64,000 nucleotides of DNA, from the NCBI RefSeq assembly GCF_013408655.1, contig NZ_JACCBP010000002.1, positions 372,001 to 436,000 on the forward strand, given 5' to 3'. The notes under the pieces are model-generated. The model was given only the letters and a program-made list of their open reading frames with translations. It made no database searches and had not been told where the DNA came from. Within the stretch, counting starts at the first letter, position 1. Each line of letters starts with the position of its first letter. Below, one piece after another: positions 52,896-62,365 of this stretch. The position numbers and the translations under genes were made by a program. The DNA comes from Pigmentiphaga litoralis (GTDB taxonomy: Bacteria; Pseudomonadota; Gammaproteobacteria; Burkholderiales; Burkholderiaceae_B).

Positions 52896-53320
52896 CAATG
52901 CACCTGCTCGCCGGCCAGCTGGAACCGGTCGAGCTGCTGAAGCCCTGCGGACCGCTCGGTGCGCTCCGTCCGTCCCAGCATTCCGATCGGACCGAACTCG
53001 GCTTCGGGCAGCGACGTCATGATCGTGTGCATCAAGGCGTCGAGGTGATCCGGATCCGTATGCAGCAGCAAGGTGCTGCGGCCACCGCGGCAATCGGTGG
53101 CGATGTCGTCGATCTGGAGGGCGTCGCCCAGGGAGTCCTGCAGGCAACGGTGGGTGTCCTCGGCGCGCGGGGTGTCGATACGCAGGGTCAGGCTGCAAGG
53201 CAGGGCACTGGCCGCGACGGCGGCGCGCGGTACGGCGGCGCGCGGTACGACCCCGGGCCTGACGACGAGGGAGGGGACCGCGGCGAGCGGCACGACGGCG
53301 AACGGCGATCTGGGGGGCAT
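52895..53320 (-). CDS. Small hypothetical protein, translationally coupled to the DapA-family gene
   Basis: The protein has 141 aa. Its stop overlaps the next start (TGATG), which suggests a real, coupled gene. The first 40 residues are low-complexity (VPRAAVPRAAVAAS) and the true start may be later. From SLTLRIDTPRAED to EAEFGPIG the pattern of strands and helices looks like a small ferredoxin-like alpha/beta (ACT- or tautomerase-sized) domain. I do not recognise a family and assign no function. Confidence 0.5.
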   Translation of the reverse strand: MPPRSPFAVVPLAAVPSLVVRPGVVPRAAVPRAAVAASALPCSLTLRIDTPRAEDTHRCLQDSLGDALQIDDIATDCRGGRSTLLLHTDPDHLDALMHTIMTSLPEAEFGPIGMLGRTERTERSAGLQQLDRFQLAGEQVH

Positions 53321-53463
53321 GATGATGGCGGGGTCGCGTAAGACACCGCCGCGTTGTTGAACACGAATCCAGTGTAGGAAGCGTGTTGCAAAAACGGCGT
53401 GCAGATTCAGCGCGAACGCATCAAGAAAGTGTCAATGCGAGCGAGGGGCCGTCGCCGGCGGGT

Positions 53464-54399
53464 TCACGCCGCCTTGTTCTTCTTGAACAGCTTCTTGACG
53501 CCTTCCACCACGACCATCACCAGGCCGCCGGCCACGATCCCGAACAAGGCGTTGCACACCGTCGGCAGGATCGCTTGCAGAATGCCGCCCACGCCACCGA
53601 TCGTGCCGGCCGCGGCTGCCCAGCCTTCGATGGTGTGCGCAACCACCGGAATGCCGTGGGTCAGGATCGAGCCGCCCACCATGAACATGGCGGCGGTGCC
53701 GACGATCGACAGGGTCTTCATCAGTACCGGGGCGGCGCGCACGATGCCTGCACCGATCGCCTTGGCGGCGGCCGAGGTTTTTTGCGTCAGGTACAGGCCC
53801 AGGTCGTCGAGCTTGACGATGCCGGCGACCAGGCCATACACGCCCACGGTCATCAACAGGGCGATCCCGGACAGCACGACCACCTGTTCGGTGAAGGTGC
53901 CGGTCGCCACCGCGCCAAGCGTGATCGCGATGATTTCGGCGGACAGGATGAAGTCGGTGCGCACGGCGCCTTTGATCTTGTCCTTTTCGAACGCGACCAT
54001 GTCGACCTTCGGGTCCTTCAGCGCTTCCGCCCGTTCAGCGTGCGCGTGGTGACCGTTGCTGTCGGGCAGGAAACGGTGCGCCAGTTTTTCGGCGCCTTCA
54101 AAGCACAGGTAGGCGCCGCCCACCATCAGCAGCGGGGTGACGAGCCAGGGCGCAAACGCGCTGATCGCCAGGGCCGACGGGACCAGGATCAGCTTGTTGA
54201 TCAAGGACCCTTTGGCCACGGCCCACACTACGGGCAGTTCGCGGTTGACCGGCACGCCGGTGACCTGCTGCGCGTTCAGGGCCAGGTCGTCGCCCAGCAC
54301 CCCGGCGGTTTTTTTCAACGCCACCTTGGTCATGATGGAGACGTCATCGAGCATCGTGGCGATGTCATCGAGCAAAGCGAAAAAACTGCTGCCGGCCAT
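53464..54399 (-). CDS. DUF808 (YedI-like) inner-membrane protein
   Basis: The protein is 311 aa. The N-terminus [46 protein letters not shown] is the DUF808 hallmark, followed by [16 protein letters not shown] and [12 protein letters not shown]. About six to seven hydrophobic segments follow. E. coli YedI belongs to this family; its function is not known. It is a single gene with no clear link to its neighbours, although it lies between two catabolic groups. Confidence 0.9.
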   Translation of the reverse strand: MAGSSFFALLDDIATMLDDVSIMTKVALKKTAGVLGDDLALNAQQVTGVPVNRELPVVWAVAKGSLINKLILVPSALAISAFAPWLVTPLLMVGGAYLCFEGAEKLAHRFLPDSNGHHAHAERAEALKDPKVDMVAFEKDKIKGAVRTDFILSAEIIAITLGAVATGTFTEQVVVLSGIALLMTVGVYGLVAGIVKLDDLGLYLTQKTSAAAKAIGAGIVRAAPVLMKTLSIVGTAAMFMVGGSILTHGIPVVAHTIEGWAAAAGTIGGVGGILQAILPTVCNALFGIVAGGLVMVVVEGVKKLFKKNKAA

Positions 54400-54514
54400 G
54401 GAAACACTTCCTGTTCAGGTGATCGTCAGGAGTCTACCCGTGTGCGATGACGGCGGGTGGGCCGGGGGTGGATGCGTTACGGCTTGCTTACGGAAGAGAC
54501 GCGCATGCAACGAT

Positions 54515-55330
54515 TCAGGGCCCGGCATCGCCATAGCGCGACAGGGCGCCGGGGTGCGTCAGGTCGGCGCGTATTTCGGCGCGTGCCGCGGCGGCGTCGT
54601 GCTGCTGGAAGGCCTTGATGATCCGTCCGTGATGGTCCCCGCTGCCGGCCGAGGTCAATTCGTGATTGCCGGCCATGGCGGCCAGGTTGACGGCAACGAC
54701 CGGCGCCATGCGCAGCCACAGGGCCTCGATCAGGGCCAGCAGGGGTTCGTTGTCGGCCACGCGGTAAATCAGGAAATGGAATTCCATGTTCAGCGTGACA
54801 TACGCCGACAGGTCCCCCGTGCGCAGCGCCTGCTGCATGGCCGTGTCGAGCGACTGCAGCTGGTCGATGTGCCGCTTGGTCATGTTTTCGGCGGCCTGGG
54901 CCGCGGCCATGCTTTCCAGTTCGACCCGCAGTTCCAGGATCTGGCGCACGACCGCCTTGGATAGCACGGGGATGCGAGGGGACCGATTCGGCAGCGCTTC
55001 GAACGCGCCTTCGGCAGTCAGGCGCTTGAGCGCCTCGCGGATGGGCATGTCGCTGGTGCCCAGCATTTCCGACAGCTTGGCCAGGGTGACGGGCGTGCCC
55101 GGATAGAACTTGCCGCCCAGAATGGCTTTCTTCAACGCCAGGTAGGCCAGGTTCTGGGTGGTGTCGGGCGAATCGCTGGTCAGTGGCGCAAGCGTGTACG
55201 CCGCTGGCGTCGGGCGCTTGCGTCGGCGCAGCGGGGGCGCGGGGGCGGCCGCAGGCGCCGCGGCCGGATCGGTCGCGGCGCCTGAGGGGCCGGGGAGCGC
55301 GTCGGCGCGCGGGGTAGGGACTTGCTTCAT
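54515..55330 (-). CDS. GntR-family regulator (FCD/FadR subfamily)
   Basis: The ATG at 55330 gives 271 aa; the longer frame (from 55471) would cover the operator region. The first 50 residues are Ala/Pro-rich and disordered-looking. The winged HTH is at about 60-125 (LALKKAILGGKFYPGTPVTLAKLSEMLGTSDMPIREALKRLTAEG). The all-helical FCD effector domain follows, with metal/ligand-binding residues in NMEFHFLIY and SAGSGDHHGRIIKAFQQHD. It diverges from the SDR-BKACE-Hyu operon and very likely regulates it. No ribosome site is obvious. Confidence 0.87.
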   Translation of the reverse strand: MKQVPTPRADALPGPSGAATDPAAAPAAAPAPPLRRRKRPTPAAYTLAPLTSDSPDTTQNLAYLALKKAILGGKFYPGTPVTLAKLSEMLGTSDMPIREALKRLTAEGAFEALPNRSPRIPVLSKAVVRQILELRVELESMAAAQAAENMTKRHIDQLQSLDTAMQQALRTGDLSAYVTLNMEFHFLIYRVADNEPLLALIEALWLRMAPVVAVNLAAMAGNHELTSAGSGDHHGRIIKAFQQHDAAAARAEIRADLTHPGALSRYGDAGP

Positions 55331-55430
55331 CGTGTGGAAAATGGGGTGACAAGCGCGCGGACCCGGGGGCGATCGCTGGGCAGACGCGGTGCGGGCGCGG
55401 CCAGGTGGGCGCGACCTCGAAAATACCATT

Positions 55431-55505
55431 GATACAAAAATGTATCTGTGATTCAATTCTTCAACGCGCAATATTTGATCAAAGATTTGTTATCTGATCA
55501 TATCA
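55431..55505. promoter_or_regulatory. Three palindromes in the GntR/SDR divergent region
   Basis: GATACA-AAAA-TGTATC (55431-55446), TTTGATCAAA (55474-55483) and TGAT-CAT-ATCA (55495-55505) lie in an AT-rich patch of otherwise GC-rich DNA. The first resembles operators of FCD-type GntR proteins. Together they mark the control region of both divergent units. Confidence 0.5.
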
Positions 55506-55589
55506 TGCGCGTTTTCCCTAGGGCTGGGTCACGCTGCAGCGTATGCGCTTACTGACCCCGCCGTCGAATTCTTCCGGGTCGGATCATTC

Positions 55590-56375
55590 ATGAAGCTGCT
55601 CAAGCACGTTGTCATCGTCACCGGAGGCTCCCAAGGTATCGGCGAAGCCATTGCCCTGCGATTCGCCCAGGAAGGCGCCGCGGTGGCCGTCGTGGCCTCG
55701 TCGGACCTCGGCAAGGCGCAGGGCGTGTGCGACCGGATCACGGAATCCGGCGGCACCGCCCGGCCTTACGTATGCGACGTGCGCCGTTCCGCATCGATGA
55801 CGGCGCTGGTGGCCGATGTCGAACGCGACCTGGGACCCGTCACGATCGCGCTGAGTGCCGCCGGCATGTTCTACCCGACCCCGGCCGGCGCGACGCCCGA
55901 CGACGACTTCGACCGCATGATAGGCGTGAACCTGAAGGGCACGTGGAATCTGATTGGCGGTGTGGTGCCGGGCATGAAGGCACGCGGCGCCGGCAAGATC
56001 ATCTGCATCGCGTCGGTCGCGGCCGTGTATGGCGTTGCGCCGTTTTCGGTGTACTGCGCGACCAAGGCCGCCATTGTGCAGATGGTGCGCGCGCTGGCGC
56101 TGGAACTGGCGCCGGTGGGCATCCAGATCAATGCGATTGCCCCAGGCAATACCGCCACGCCCATGAATGCCGGCCTGCGTGCCGACCCGCGCGCCATGGC
56201 AGCCATCTCGGCATCGACCCCCAGCGGCCGGCCGTTTTCCGCCGTGGAAGACATCGCCGCGATTGCGCTGTTCCTGGCCAGTGACGACAGCCGCGCCATG
56301 CATGGCAGCTGTCTGCTGGCGGATGAAGGCGTGTCGGCCGGCCTGGCCAGTTCGCTGAGCCAGGACGAGGCATGA
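55590..56375 (+). CDS. Short-chain dehydrogenase/reductase
   Basis: A 261-aa classical SDR with TGGSQGIGEA (12-21), catalytic Ser in IASVAAVYG and YCATK. The NAG motif is replaced by SAAG. It is the first gene of the GntR-facing operon and overlaps the second SDR by 4 bases (ATGA). Two different SDRs in one operon suggest two oxidation steps, or a heteromer, in the same pathway. Substrate unknown. Confidence 0.88.
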   Translation: MKLLKHVVIVTGGSQGIGEAIALRFAQEGAAVAVVASSDLGKAQGVCDRITESGGTARPYVCDVRRSASMTALVADVERDLGPVTIALSAAGMFYPTPAGATPDDDFDRMIGVNLKGTWNLIGGVVPGMKARGAGKIICIASVAAVYGVAPFSVYCATKAAIVQMVRALALELAPVGIQINAIAPGNTATPMNAGLRADPRAMAAISASTPSGRPFSAVEDIAAIALFLASDDSRAMHGSCLLADEGVSAGLASSLSQDEA

Positions 56376-57133
56376 GCGCGAACGTTCTTGTGACCGGTGG
56401 CGCCGACAGTGTCGGCAAGGTGATGGCCCTGGCGTTTGCGGCGCGCGGCGACCGTGTCCACATCTGCGACGCCAATGCCGACGCATTGGCCGCCACCCTG
56501 GCCGACCACCCTGAACTGCACGGCACCGTCTGCGACGTGGGCTCGCCCGATGACGTGGCGCGCGTGTTCACCGACGCTCGCGCCTGGATGGGCGACATCA
56601 CCGTGCTGGTCAACAACGTGGGCATTGGCGGTCCGCGCGCGTTGATCGAAGATATTTCGGTAGCCGACTGGCAGCAGTCCATGAACGTGAACGTGGGCGG
56701 CATGCTGTATTGCATGCAGCAGGCGATCCCGTCCATGAAGGCCCGCCGACATGGCGCGATCATCAACTTTTCGACCGGATCCACCCGCACCCGCCTGCCG
56801 CGGCGCACCGCCTACGTCGCGTCCAAATTCGCGGTGGAAGGGCTGACCCTGAACGCCGCGCGCGAACTGGGCCCGTTCAACGTGCGGTGCAACGCGATCC
56901 TGCCGGGCGCCATCAACAACGCCCGCATGCGCAAGATCATTGGAGACCGCGCCGAAGAGGTGGGCGAGCCGATCGAGGCCGTCACCCGCGACATGCTGCG
57001 CTTCATTTCGATGCGGACCACCGTGGAGCCGCAAGAGATTGCCGACATGGTGCTGTTCCTGGCGTCCGATGGCGCCAACAAAGTTACCGGGGAACTGATC
57101 TCCGTCAGCGGCAATGTGGAGTGGGAAGACTGA
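56372..57133 (+). CDS. Short-chain dehydrogenase/reductase, second in operon
   Basis: A 253-aa SDR. Its cofactor loop reads TGGADSVGKV, so the second conserved Gly-Ile-Gly is changed to Ser-Val-Gly. NNVGIG, the Ser in NFSTGS and YVASK complete the classical motifs. CDANAD after beta-2 favours NAD. The C-terminus ends VSGNVEWED in place of the common DGG. It is followed 2 bases later by the BKACE gene and is certainly in the same operon. Confidence 0.88.
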   Translation: MSANVLVTGGADSVGKVMALAFAARGDRVHICDANADALAATLADHPELHGTVCDVGSPDDVARVFTDARAWMGDITVLVNNVGIGGPRALIEDISVADWQQSMNVNVGGMLYCMQQAIPSMKARRHGAIINFSTGSTRTRLPRRTAYVASKFAVEGLTLNAARELGPFNVRCNAILPGAINNARMRKIIGDRAEEVGEPIEAVTRDMLRFISMRTTVEPQEIADMVLFLASDGANKVTGELISVSGNVEWED

Positions 57134-57135
57134 GC

Positions 57136-58029
57136 ATGGACACCAAGACAATCCTGACCTGCGCGGTCAGCGGCAATGCGCCGTTCAATCGCAAGCACCC
57201 GAACTTTCCCGTCACGCCGGCGCAGATTGCGGCCAGCTGCCTGGAAGCGGCCGCGGCGGGCGCATCGGTCGTGCACATCCATGTGCGGGATCCGGAAACC
57301 GGTGAAGGATCGCGGGACCCGGCCCTGTTCCGCGAAGTGGTCGACCGTATCCGCGACAGCGGCGTCGACATCCTGATCAACCTGACCTGCGGGCTGGGCG
57401 CGTTCTTTTTGCCCGATCCTGAAAACGAAGCGCGCGGGCTGCCGGGCAGCGACATGCTGACTGCCCAGGAACGCGTGCGTCACCTGGCCGATTGCCTGCC
57501 GGACATTGCGTCCATGGACATCACCACGGGCAACCAGGAGGAAGGCGATACGCAGTTCGTGTACCTGAATACCACGCGCACCTTGCGGCAGATGGCCAGG
57601 CTGTTTCAACAGCATGGCGTCAAGCCCGAGCTGGAAGTCTTCAGCGCCGGCGACATTCTGTTTGGCAACCAGATGGTGGCCGAAGGCCTGATCGACAATG
57701 CGCCGCTGTACCAGATGGTGCTGGGCGTGAAATGGGCCGCGCCAAGCACGGTCGAAACCATCCTGTACCAGAAGAGCCTGCTGCCCGCGAACGCGCACTG
57801 GGCCGCCTTCGGCATCGGCCGCCAGCAGATGCCCATGGTCGCTCAGGCCGCGCTGCTGGGCGGCAATGTGCGCGTGGGTCTGGAAGACAACCTGTACCTG
57901 TCGCGCGGCGTGTTCGCGTCCAACGGGCAACTGGTGGAACGTGCGGTGACCATCATCGAGATGATTGGCAGGCAGGTGGCGACGCCCGCTGAAGCCCGCA
58001 TCCAGCTGGGCCTGCCGCCGCGCCGCTGA
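57136..58029 (+). CDS. Beta-keto acid cleavage enzyme (BKACE, DUF849)
   Basis: The protein is 297 aa, the family length. Zinc ligands are H47 and H49 (VVHIHVRDPETG) plus a Glu in VGLEDNLYL. The block NLTCGLGAFF and the GKWGAPSTVETI-like VLGVKWAAPSTV also fit. BKACE enzymes split a beta-keto acid with acetyl-CoA into acetoacetate and a new CoA thioester; specificities vary widely. The two SDRs upstream could make the beta-keto acid. It is the best clue that the operon ends in acetoacetyl/CoA chemistry. Confidence 0.9.
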   Translation: MDTKTILTCAVSGNAPFNRKHPNFPVTPAQIAASCLEAAAAGASVVHIHVRDPETGEGSRDPALFREVVDRIRDSGVDILINLTCGLGAFFLPDPENEARGLPGSDMLTAQERVRHLADCLPDIASMDITTGNQEEGDTQFVYLNTTRTLRQMARLFQQHGVKPELEVFSAGDILFGNQMVAEGLIDNAPLYQMVLGVKWAAPSTVETILYQKSLLPANAHWAAFGIGRQQMPMVAQAALLGGNVRVGLEDNLYLSRGVFASNGQLVERAVTIIEMIGRQVATPAEARIQLGLPPRR

Positions 58030-58100
58030 GGACTGCCGTGTGCAGACCTGGCTTGTCGTTTGATTCTTGCAGTCTCGTGTAGTCCCTTCAGGAAGTCGCC

Positions 58101-60305
58101 ATGCGCCTGGCCGTAGATACCGGCGGTACCTTCACCGACCTGCTCGTCGAAGACGACGCGCAGGTGCTGCACATGTTCAAGGCGTCCACCACGCCTGCCG
58201 ATCCCATGTGCGGCGTGATGGATGCCCTGGCGCTGGCCAGCACGCATTTCGGCATGAGCCTGCGGGGGCTGCTCGCGCGGTGCAGCATGTTCATCTATGG
58301 CACCACGCATGCGCTCAATGCCGTGGTGACGGGCAACACGGCGCGCACGGCGTTCCTGACCTCGGCCGGCCATCCGGACGTGCTGACGCTGCGCGAGGGC
58401 GGCCGCGCCGATGCCTTCGATTTCACGGTGGCGTCGCCCGCCCCGTATGTGCCGCGCGCGCTCACCTGGGAGATCCCTGGCCGCATGTTGGCCGACGGGC
58501 AGGAACACGCGCCGTTTGATGATGCGGTCGTGCTGCGGATCGTTGACCAGATGCGTGACCGCCAGGTTGAAGCGGTGGCGGTCTGCCTGCTGTGGTCCAT
58601 CGTCAATCCGGCCCATGAACGCCGGCTTGGGGCCTTGCTGGCCCACCATCTGCCCGGCGTGCCCTTCACCTTGTCGCATGAACTGAATCCGGCGCTGCGG
58701 GAATATCGGCGGGCCTCGTCGACGTGTATCGATGCGTCGCTCAAGCCGATGATGACGGCGTATCTGGAGACCCTGTCGCGGCGCCTGACCGACAACGGCT
58801 TTACCGGCCGCACGCTGGTCGTCACGTCGCAGGGCAGCGTGATGGACAGCGCGGATGTCGCGCGCGCACCGATCTATCTGATCAATTCCGGTCCATCGAT
58901 GGCGCCGGTGTCGGGCCGGCACTTTGCGCTGGCTGACGAAGGCACCGATACCGTCATCGTGGCGGATACCGGCGGCACCACCTACGACGTGAGCCTGGTG
59001 CGCAAAGGCGAAATCCCGTGGACGCGCGATTCGTGGATCGGCCTGCCGTTCCGCGGCCACCTGAGCGGTTTTGCCTCGGTGGATGTGGTGAGCGTGGGTG
59101 CCGGCGGCGGATCGATTGCGTGGGTCGACCATGGCGGGATGCTGCATGTCGGCCCGCAAAGCGCCGGGTCACAGCCCGGTCCGGCCTGCTATGGCCGAGG
59201 CGGCACCTTGCCGACGGTGACCGATGCGTCGGTGGTGCTCGGTCATCTTGATCCCGACTTTTTCCTGGGCGGCACCATGCAGCTGGACCGCGAGGCCGCC
59301 CGGCGCGCGATCCAGGACCACGTGGCCGACCCCTTGTCGCTGGGGGTGGAGCAGGCGGCATCGGCCATTCTGCAATTGGCGACCGAAGCCATGGTGCAGG
59401 CCATCCTGGACACGTCGGTGGCCCAGGGAGTGGACCCGGCCGGCGCCGTGCTGATTGGCGGGGGTGGCGCGGCGGGCTTGAATTCGGTCCTGATCGCCCG
59501 GCGGCTGGGATCGCGCCGCCTGCTGATTCCGCAGGTGGGCGCGGCGCTGTCGGCGGCGGGCGCCTTGCTGTCGGACCTGTCGGCGCGCTTCCAGAGCATG
59601 GTCTACGCGCGCAGTGGCGACTTTGCCTATGACAAGGTCAATGCGGCGTTGGCGGACCTGGAAGCGCGCTGCCGTGCGTTCATTGCGCGGCAGGGCGACG
59701 CCGTGTCGGCGCCGACCCTGACCTTCTGGGCCGAAGCGCGGTATGTCGAGCAGGCGTGGGAAGTGCAGGTGGTGCTGCCCTCGCCGCGCATCGACGGGCC
59801 CGAGGCCCTGGCCGCCGTGTTGGAGGCCTTCCATGCCGCGCACGAGACGCTGTTTGCCGTGCGGGATGAAGGGTCCGAGGTCGAGATCGTCGGATGGGGG
59901 GCGACGGTGGCCTGCCCGGTCACGGGGGCCAGCCGGCAGGTGTTGCCGAGTGGGGCGCCGGCTTCGGAGGGGCGGTCGGATGCCCGTGATGCGGTGGGTT
60001 CGGTTGCTTCGGGTGCTTTGGGTGCGTCGGGTGCTTCGGGTGCTTCGGGTGCTTCGGGTGCCGAGGGTGGCGGGGAGGGTGGGGGTGCCCGGCCGGTCGG
60101 CGCTGGCCGCACCCGCAAGGCCTGGTTCGATGCACTGGGCCATGTCGATGCCGAGGTCCACCGGTTCGAGACCCTGTCGCCGTCGCACATCGTGCACGGG
60201 CCCGCGTTGATCGAATCGTCATTCACGACCGTGGTACTGCATCCGGGCGCCAGCGCCCAGCGGCGGCCGTCGGGCAGTCTTGCCATCACGCCCGGGTCGG
60301 CGTGA
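58101..60305 (+). CDS. hyuA: Hydantoinase A / N-methylhydantoinase-type ATPase subunit
   Basis: The protein is 734 aa; AGGAAG 5 bases before the ATG. The N-terminal Hydant_A domain starts VDTGGTFTDLLVEDD, and VADTGGTTYDVSLV (near 290) is the second nucleotide-binding motif of the actin-like fold. GGGGAAGLN lies near 455. With HyuB it forms ATP-dependent enzymes of the 5-oxoprolinase, N-methylhydantoinase, caprolactamase or acetone/acetophenone carboxylase group. Near residues 635-660 a Gly-Ala-Ser repeat interrupts the C-terminal domain; it is in frame and the domain resumes after it (ARKAWFDALGHVDAEVHRF-like). Confidence 0.9.
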   Translation: MRLAVDTGGTFTDLLVEDDAQVLHMFKASTTPADPMCGVMDALALASTHFGMSLRGLLARCSMFIYGTTHALNAVVTGNTARTAFLTSAGHPDVLTLREGGRADAFDFTVASPAPYVPRALTWEIPGRMLADGQEHAPFDDAVVLRIVDQMRDRQVEAVAVCLLWSIVNPAHERRLGALLAHHLPGVPFTLSHELNPALREYRRASSTCIDASLKPMMTAYLETLSRRLTDNGFTGRTLVVTSQGSVMDSADVARAPIYLINSGPSMAPVSGRHFALADEGTDTVIVADTGGTTYDVSLVRKGEIPWTRDSWIGLPFRGHLSGFASVDVVSVGAGGGSIAWVDHGGMLHVGPQSAGSQPGPACYGRGGTLPTVTDASVVLGHLDPDFFLGGTMQLDREAARRAIQDHVADPLSLGVEQAASAILQLATEAMVQAILDTSVAQGVDPAGAVLIGGGGAAGLNSVLIARRLGSRRLLIPQVGAALSAAGALLSDLSARFQSMVYARSGDFAYDKVNAALADLEARCRAFIARQGDAVSAPTLTFWAEARYVEQAWEVQVVLPSPRIDGPEALAAVLEAFHAAHETLFAVRDEGSEVEIVGWGATVACPVTGASRQVLPSGAPASEGRSDARDAVGSVASGALGASGASGASGASGAEGGGEGGGARPVGAGRTRKAWFDALGHVDAEVHRFETLSPSHIVHGPALIESSFTTVVLHPGASAQRRPSGSLAITPGSA
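60012..60065 (+). repeat. 9-bp tandem repeat inside hyuA
   Basis: Six units of GGTGCTTCG or close variants, encoding repeated Gly-Ala-Ser. In-frame expansion in the C-terminal part of HyuA. Confidence 0.9.
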
Positions 60306-60329
60306 TCCGCACCGCATAGGAAGATGATC

Positions 60330-62249
60330 ATGACGTCTGTTGTTCCTGCCCGGTCCACGACCGCCGCGACCTTGGTTGTGAACCCCGCTGACTCCGCCGC
60401 CAGCCCCGCGCCGGCCGCGGACGGCTTGCGGCTGGCGCTGTTGTCGAACCGCTTCGAAGGCATCGCCCGCAAGATGTCGAACACGCTGATGCGTTCATCG
60501 CGGTCCGGCGTCATCAACATCGCGCGCGACTTTTCGTGCTGCATCGTGACGGCCGACGACCACCTGCTGGCCGCCGCCGAAAGCCTGCCCATCCACGTGC
60601 TGTCGGGTCCCGACCTGATGGCCCAGGCCATGCGCACCTTTCATCCGGACTTGAAGCGGGGCGATGCCTTCCTGCACAACTCGCCCTACCACGGGTGCTC
60701 GCACGCCGCGGACCACACCATCCTGGTCCCGGTGATCGATGACGACGGTCGGCATCGCTACACGGTGGTCGCCAAGGCGCACCAGGCCGACTGCGGCAAT
60801 TCGCAGCCCACCACCTATATGGGCATGGCCAGGGATGTGTATGAAGAGGGCGCGCTGATCTTTCCGGCGGTCAAGGTGCAGCAGGACTATCGCGACATCG
60901 ACGACGTGCTGCGCATGTGCCGGATGCGGATCCGCGTACCCGATCAGTGGCAGGGAGATTACCTGGCCATGGTCGGCGCGGCACGGATTGGCGAACGCGA
61001 ATTGCAGGCGCTGGGCCGCGAGTTGGGATGGGATTTTCTGGCGGCGTATGCCGACGAATATTTCGACTACAGCGAAGCCCGCATGGCGGCCGCGCTGGCC
61101 GCGATCCCGTCGGGGCGCATGTCGGAAACGAGCGTGCACGATGCGTTGCCGGGGATGTCGGGTGACGGCATTCCAATCCGCGTCGATATCCATGTGGATG
61201 CCGCAGCCGGCCGGGTCGAAATCGATCTGCGCCACAACCCTGATTGCATGCCCAACGGACTGAACCTGTCCGAAGCCTGCGCACGCACGGCGGCCATGCT
61301 GGGTGTGTTCAACAGCATCGACCACAGTGTGCCCAAGAACGCGGGCAGCTTCCGGCGGCTGGACGTGGTGCTGCGCGACAACTGCATTGCGGGGCGTCCG
61401 CTGCATCCCACGTCGTGCTCGGCCGCGACCACCAACATTGCCGACCGGGTGGCCAACGCCGTGCAAAGCGCCATGGCCGGGCTGGCCGATGGCATTGGCC
61501 TGGCCGAATGCGGCGGCGTGATCCCGGCATCGGGCGGGGTGGTGTCGGGCGTGCATCCGGTCACGGGCCGGCCGTTCGTCAACCAGGTGATCCTGGGCGT
61601 GTCGGGCGGCGCGGGTGCCCCCTCGGCCGACGCCTGGCAACTGATCGGCCATGTCGGCAACGCCGGCAAGATGTTCATCGACAGTATCGAACTGGACGAG
61701 TTGCGGCAGCCGCTGCTGGTGCATCAGCGCCGCTATGTGCCCGACAGCGAAGGCGCGGGCCGGCAGGTGGGCGCGTCCAGCATCTACGTGGAATTCGGAC
61801 CGGTGGGCGAAGCGTCCATGGATGTGGCCTACGGCTGCGATGGCGTCGTGCATGGGCCCAAGGGCGTGCGCGGCGGCCATGCAGGTGCGACGGCGCAGCA
61901 TGCCGTGCGGCGCGCGGATGGTCAGGTGCTTGCGCTGGAAGCCTGGGGACAGGTGGCGCTGGCGCCGGGTGACCGCGTGCTGGTGGCGTCGTGCGGCGGT
62001 GGCGGGTACGGCGGGCCTGGTGAGCGCGATCCGCAGACGGTGGCGCGCGATGTGGCCGAACGGCGCATCAGCGTGGCCCGGGCGAGGGCGGTGTACCGCG
62101 TGGCCTTGCTGGCAGATGGCCGTGTGGATGAGGGCGAGACGCGCGCGCTGCGGGATGCGCGCGATCCCCAGGCGGTGCATGACGTGCGCGGCGTGCGTGA
62201 GCCGGATGACGTACGCGGCCCTGAGCGGTTGCGCGACAACGATATCTGA
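60330..62249 (+). CDS. hyuB: Hydantoinase B subunit
   Basis: The ATG at 60330 is preferred over 60324 because AGGAAG lies 6 bases before it; it gives 639 aa. Family blocks are RSGVINIARDFSCCIV, HNSPYHGCSHAADH, CRMRIRVPDQWQGDYLA and RGGHAGATAQHAV. HyuB is the catalytic partner of HyuA, just upstream. The protein is longer than many HyuB (about 520-580 aa), with an extra Arg/Asp-rich tail after GGYGGPGERDP. Reaction class as for HyuA; substrate unknown. Confidence 0.9.
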   Translation: MTSVVPARSTTAATLVVNPADSAASPAPAADGLRLALLSNRFEGIARKMSNTLMRSSRSGVINIARDFSCCIVTADDHLLAAAESLPIHVLSGPDLMAQAMRTFHPDLKRGDAFLHNSPYHGCSHAADHTILVPVIDDDGRHRYTVVAKAHQADCGNSQPTTYMGMARDVYEEGALIFPAVKVQQDYRDIDDVLRMCRMRIRVPDQWQGDYLAMVGAARIGERELQALGRELGWDFLAAYADEYFDYSEARMAAALAAIPSGRMSETSVHDALPGMSGDGIPIRVDIHVDAAAGRVEIDLRHNPDCMPNGLNLSEACARTAAMLGVFNSIDHSVPKNAGSFRRLDVVLRDNCIAGRPLHPTSCSAATTNIADRVANAVQSAMAGLADGIGLAECGGVIPASGGVVSGVHPVTGRPFVNQVILGVSGGAGAPSADAWQLIGHVGNAGKMFIDSIELDELRQPLLVHQRRYVPDSEGAGRQVGASSIYVEFGPVGEASMDVAYGCDGVVHGPKGVRGGHAGATAQHAVRRADGQVLALEAWGQVALAPGDRVLVASCGGGGYGGPGERDPQTVARDVAERRISVARARAVYRVALLADGRVDEGETRALRDARDPQAVHDVRGVREPDDVRGPERLRDNDI

Positions 62250-62325
62250 ACGGGGCGTGGCCGGCAGCGTTGCGATCCGCGGCGCTCTGTCACGACCCGC
62301 AGTCCGGTCCGGCGCCCGAGGTTGC

Positions 62326-62347
62326 CGGGGCATGTTCCCCCGTTTTT
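62326..62347 (+). terminator. Hairpin with T-run between hyuB and the porin gene
   Basis: CGGGG (62326-62330), loop CATGTTC, CCCCG (62338-62342), TTTTT. It may end the hyu transcript or attenuate porin expression, since it lies 18 bases before the porin start. Confidence 0.5.
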
Positions 62348-62365
62348 CCACCCACAGGAAATATC

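Noticed and set aside
60495..62351. A 618-codon minus-strand open frame, and similar long antisense frames at 46130-47632 and 24318-25640
   Set aside because: Each is antisense to a well-supported gene (hyuB, DUF1501, acylase) and has shadow-like composition.
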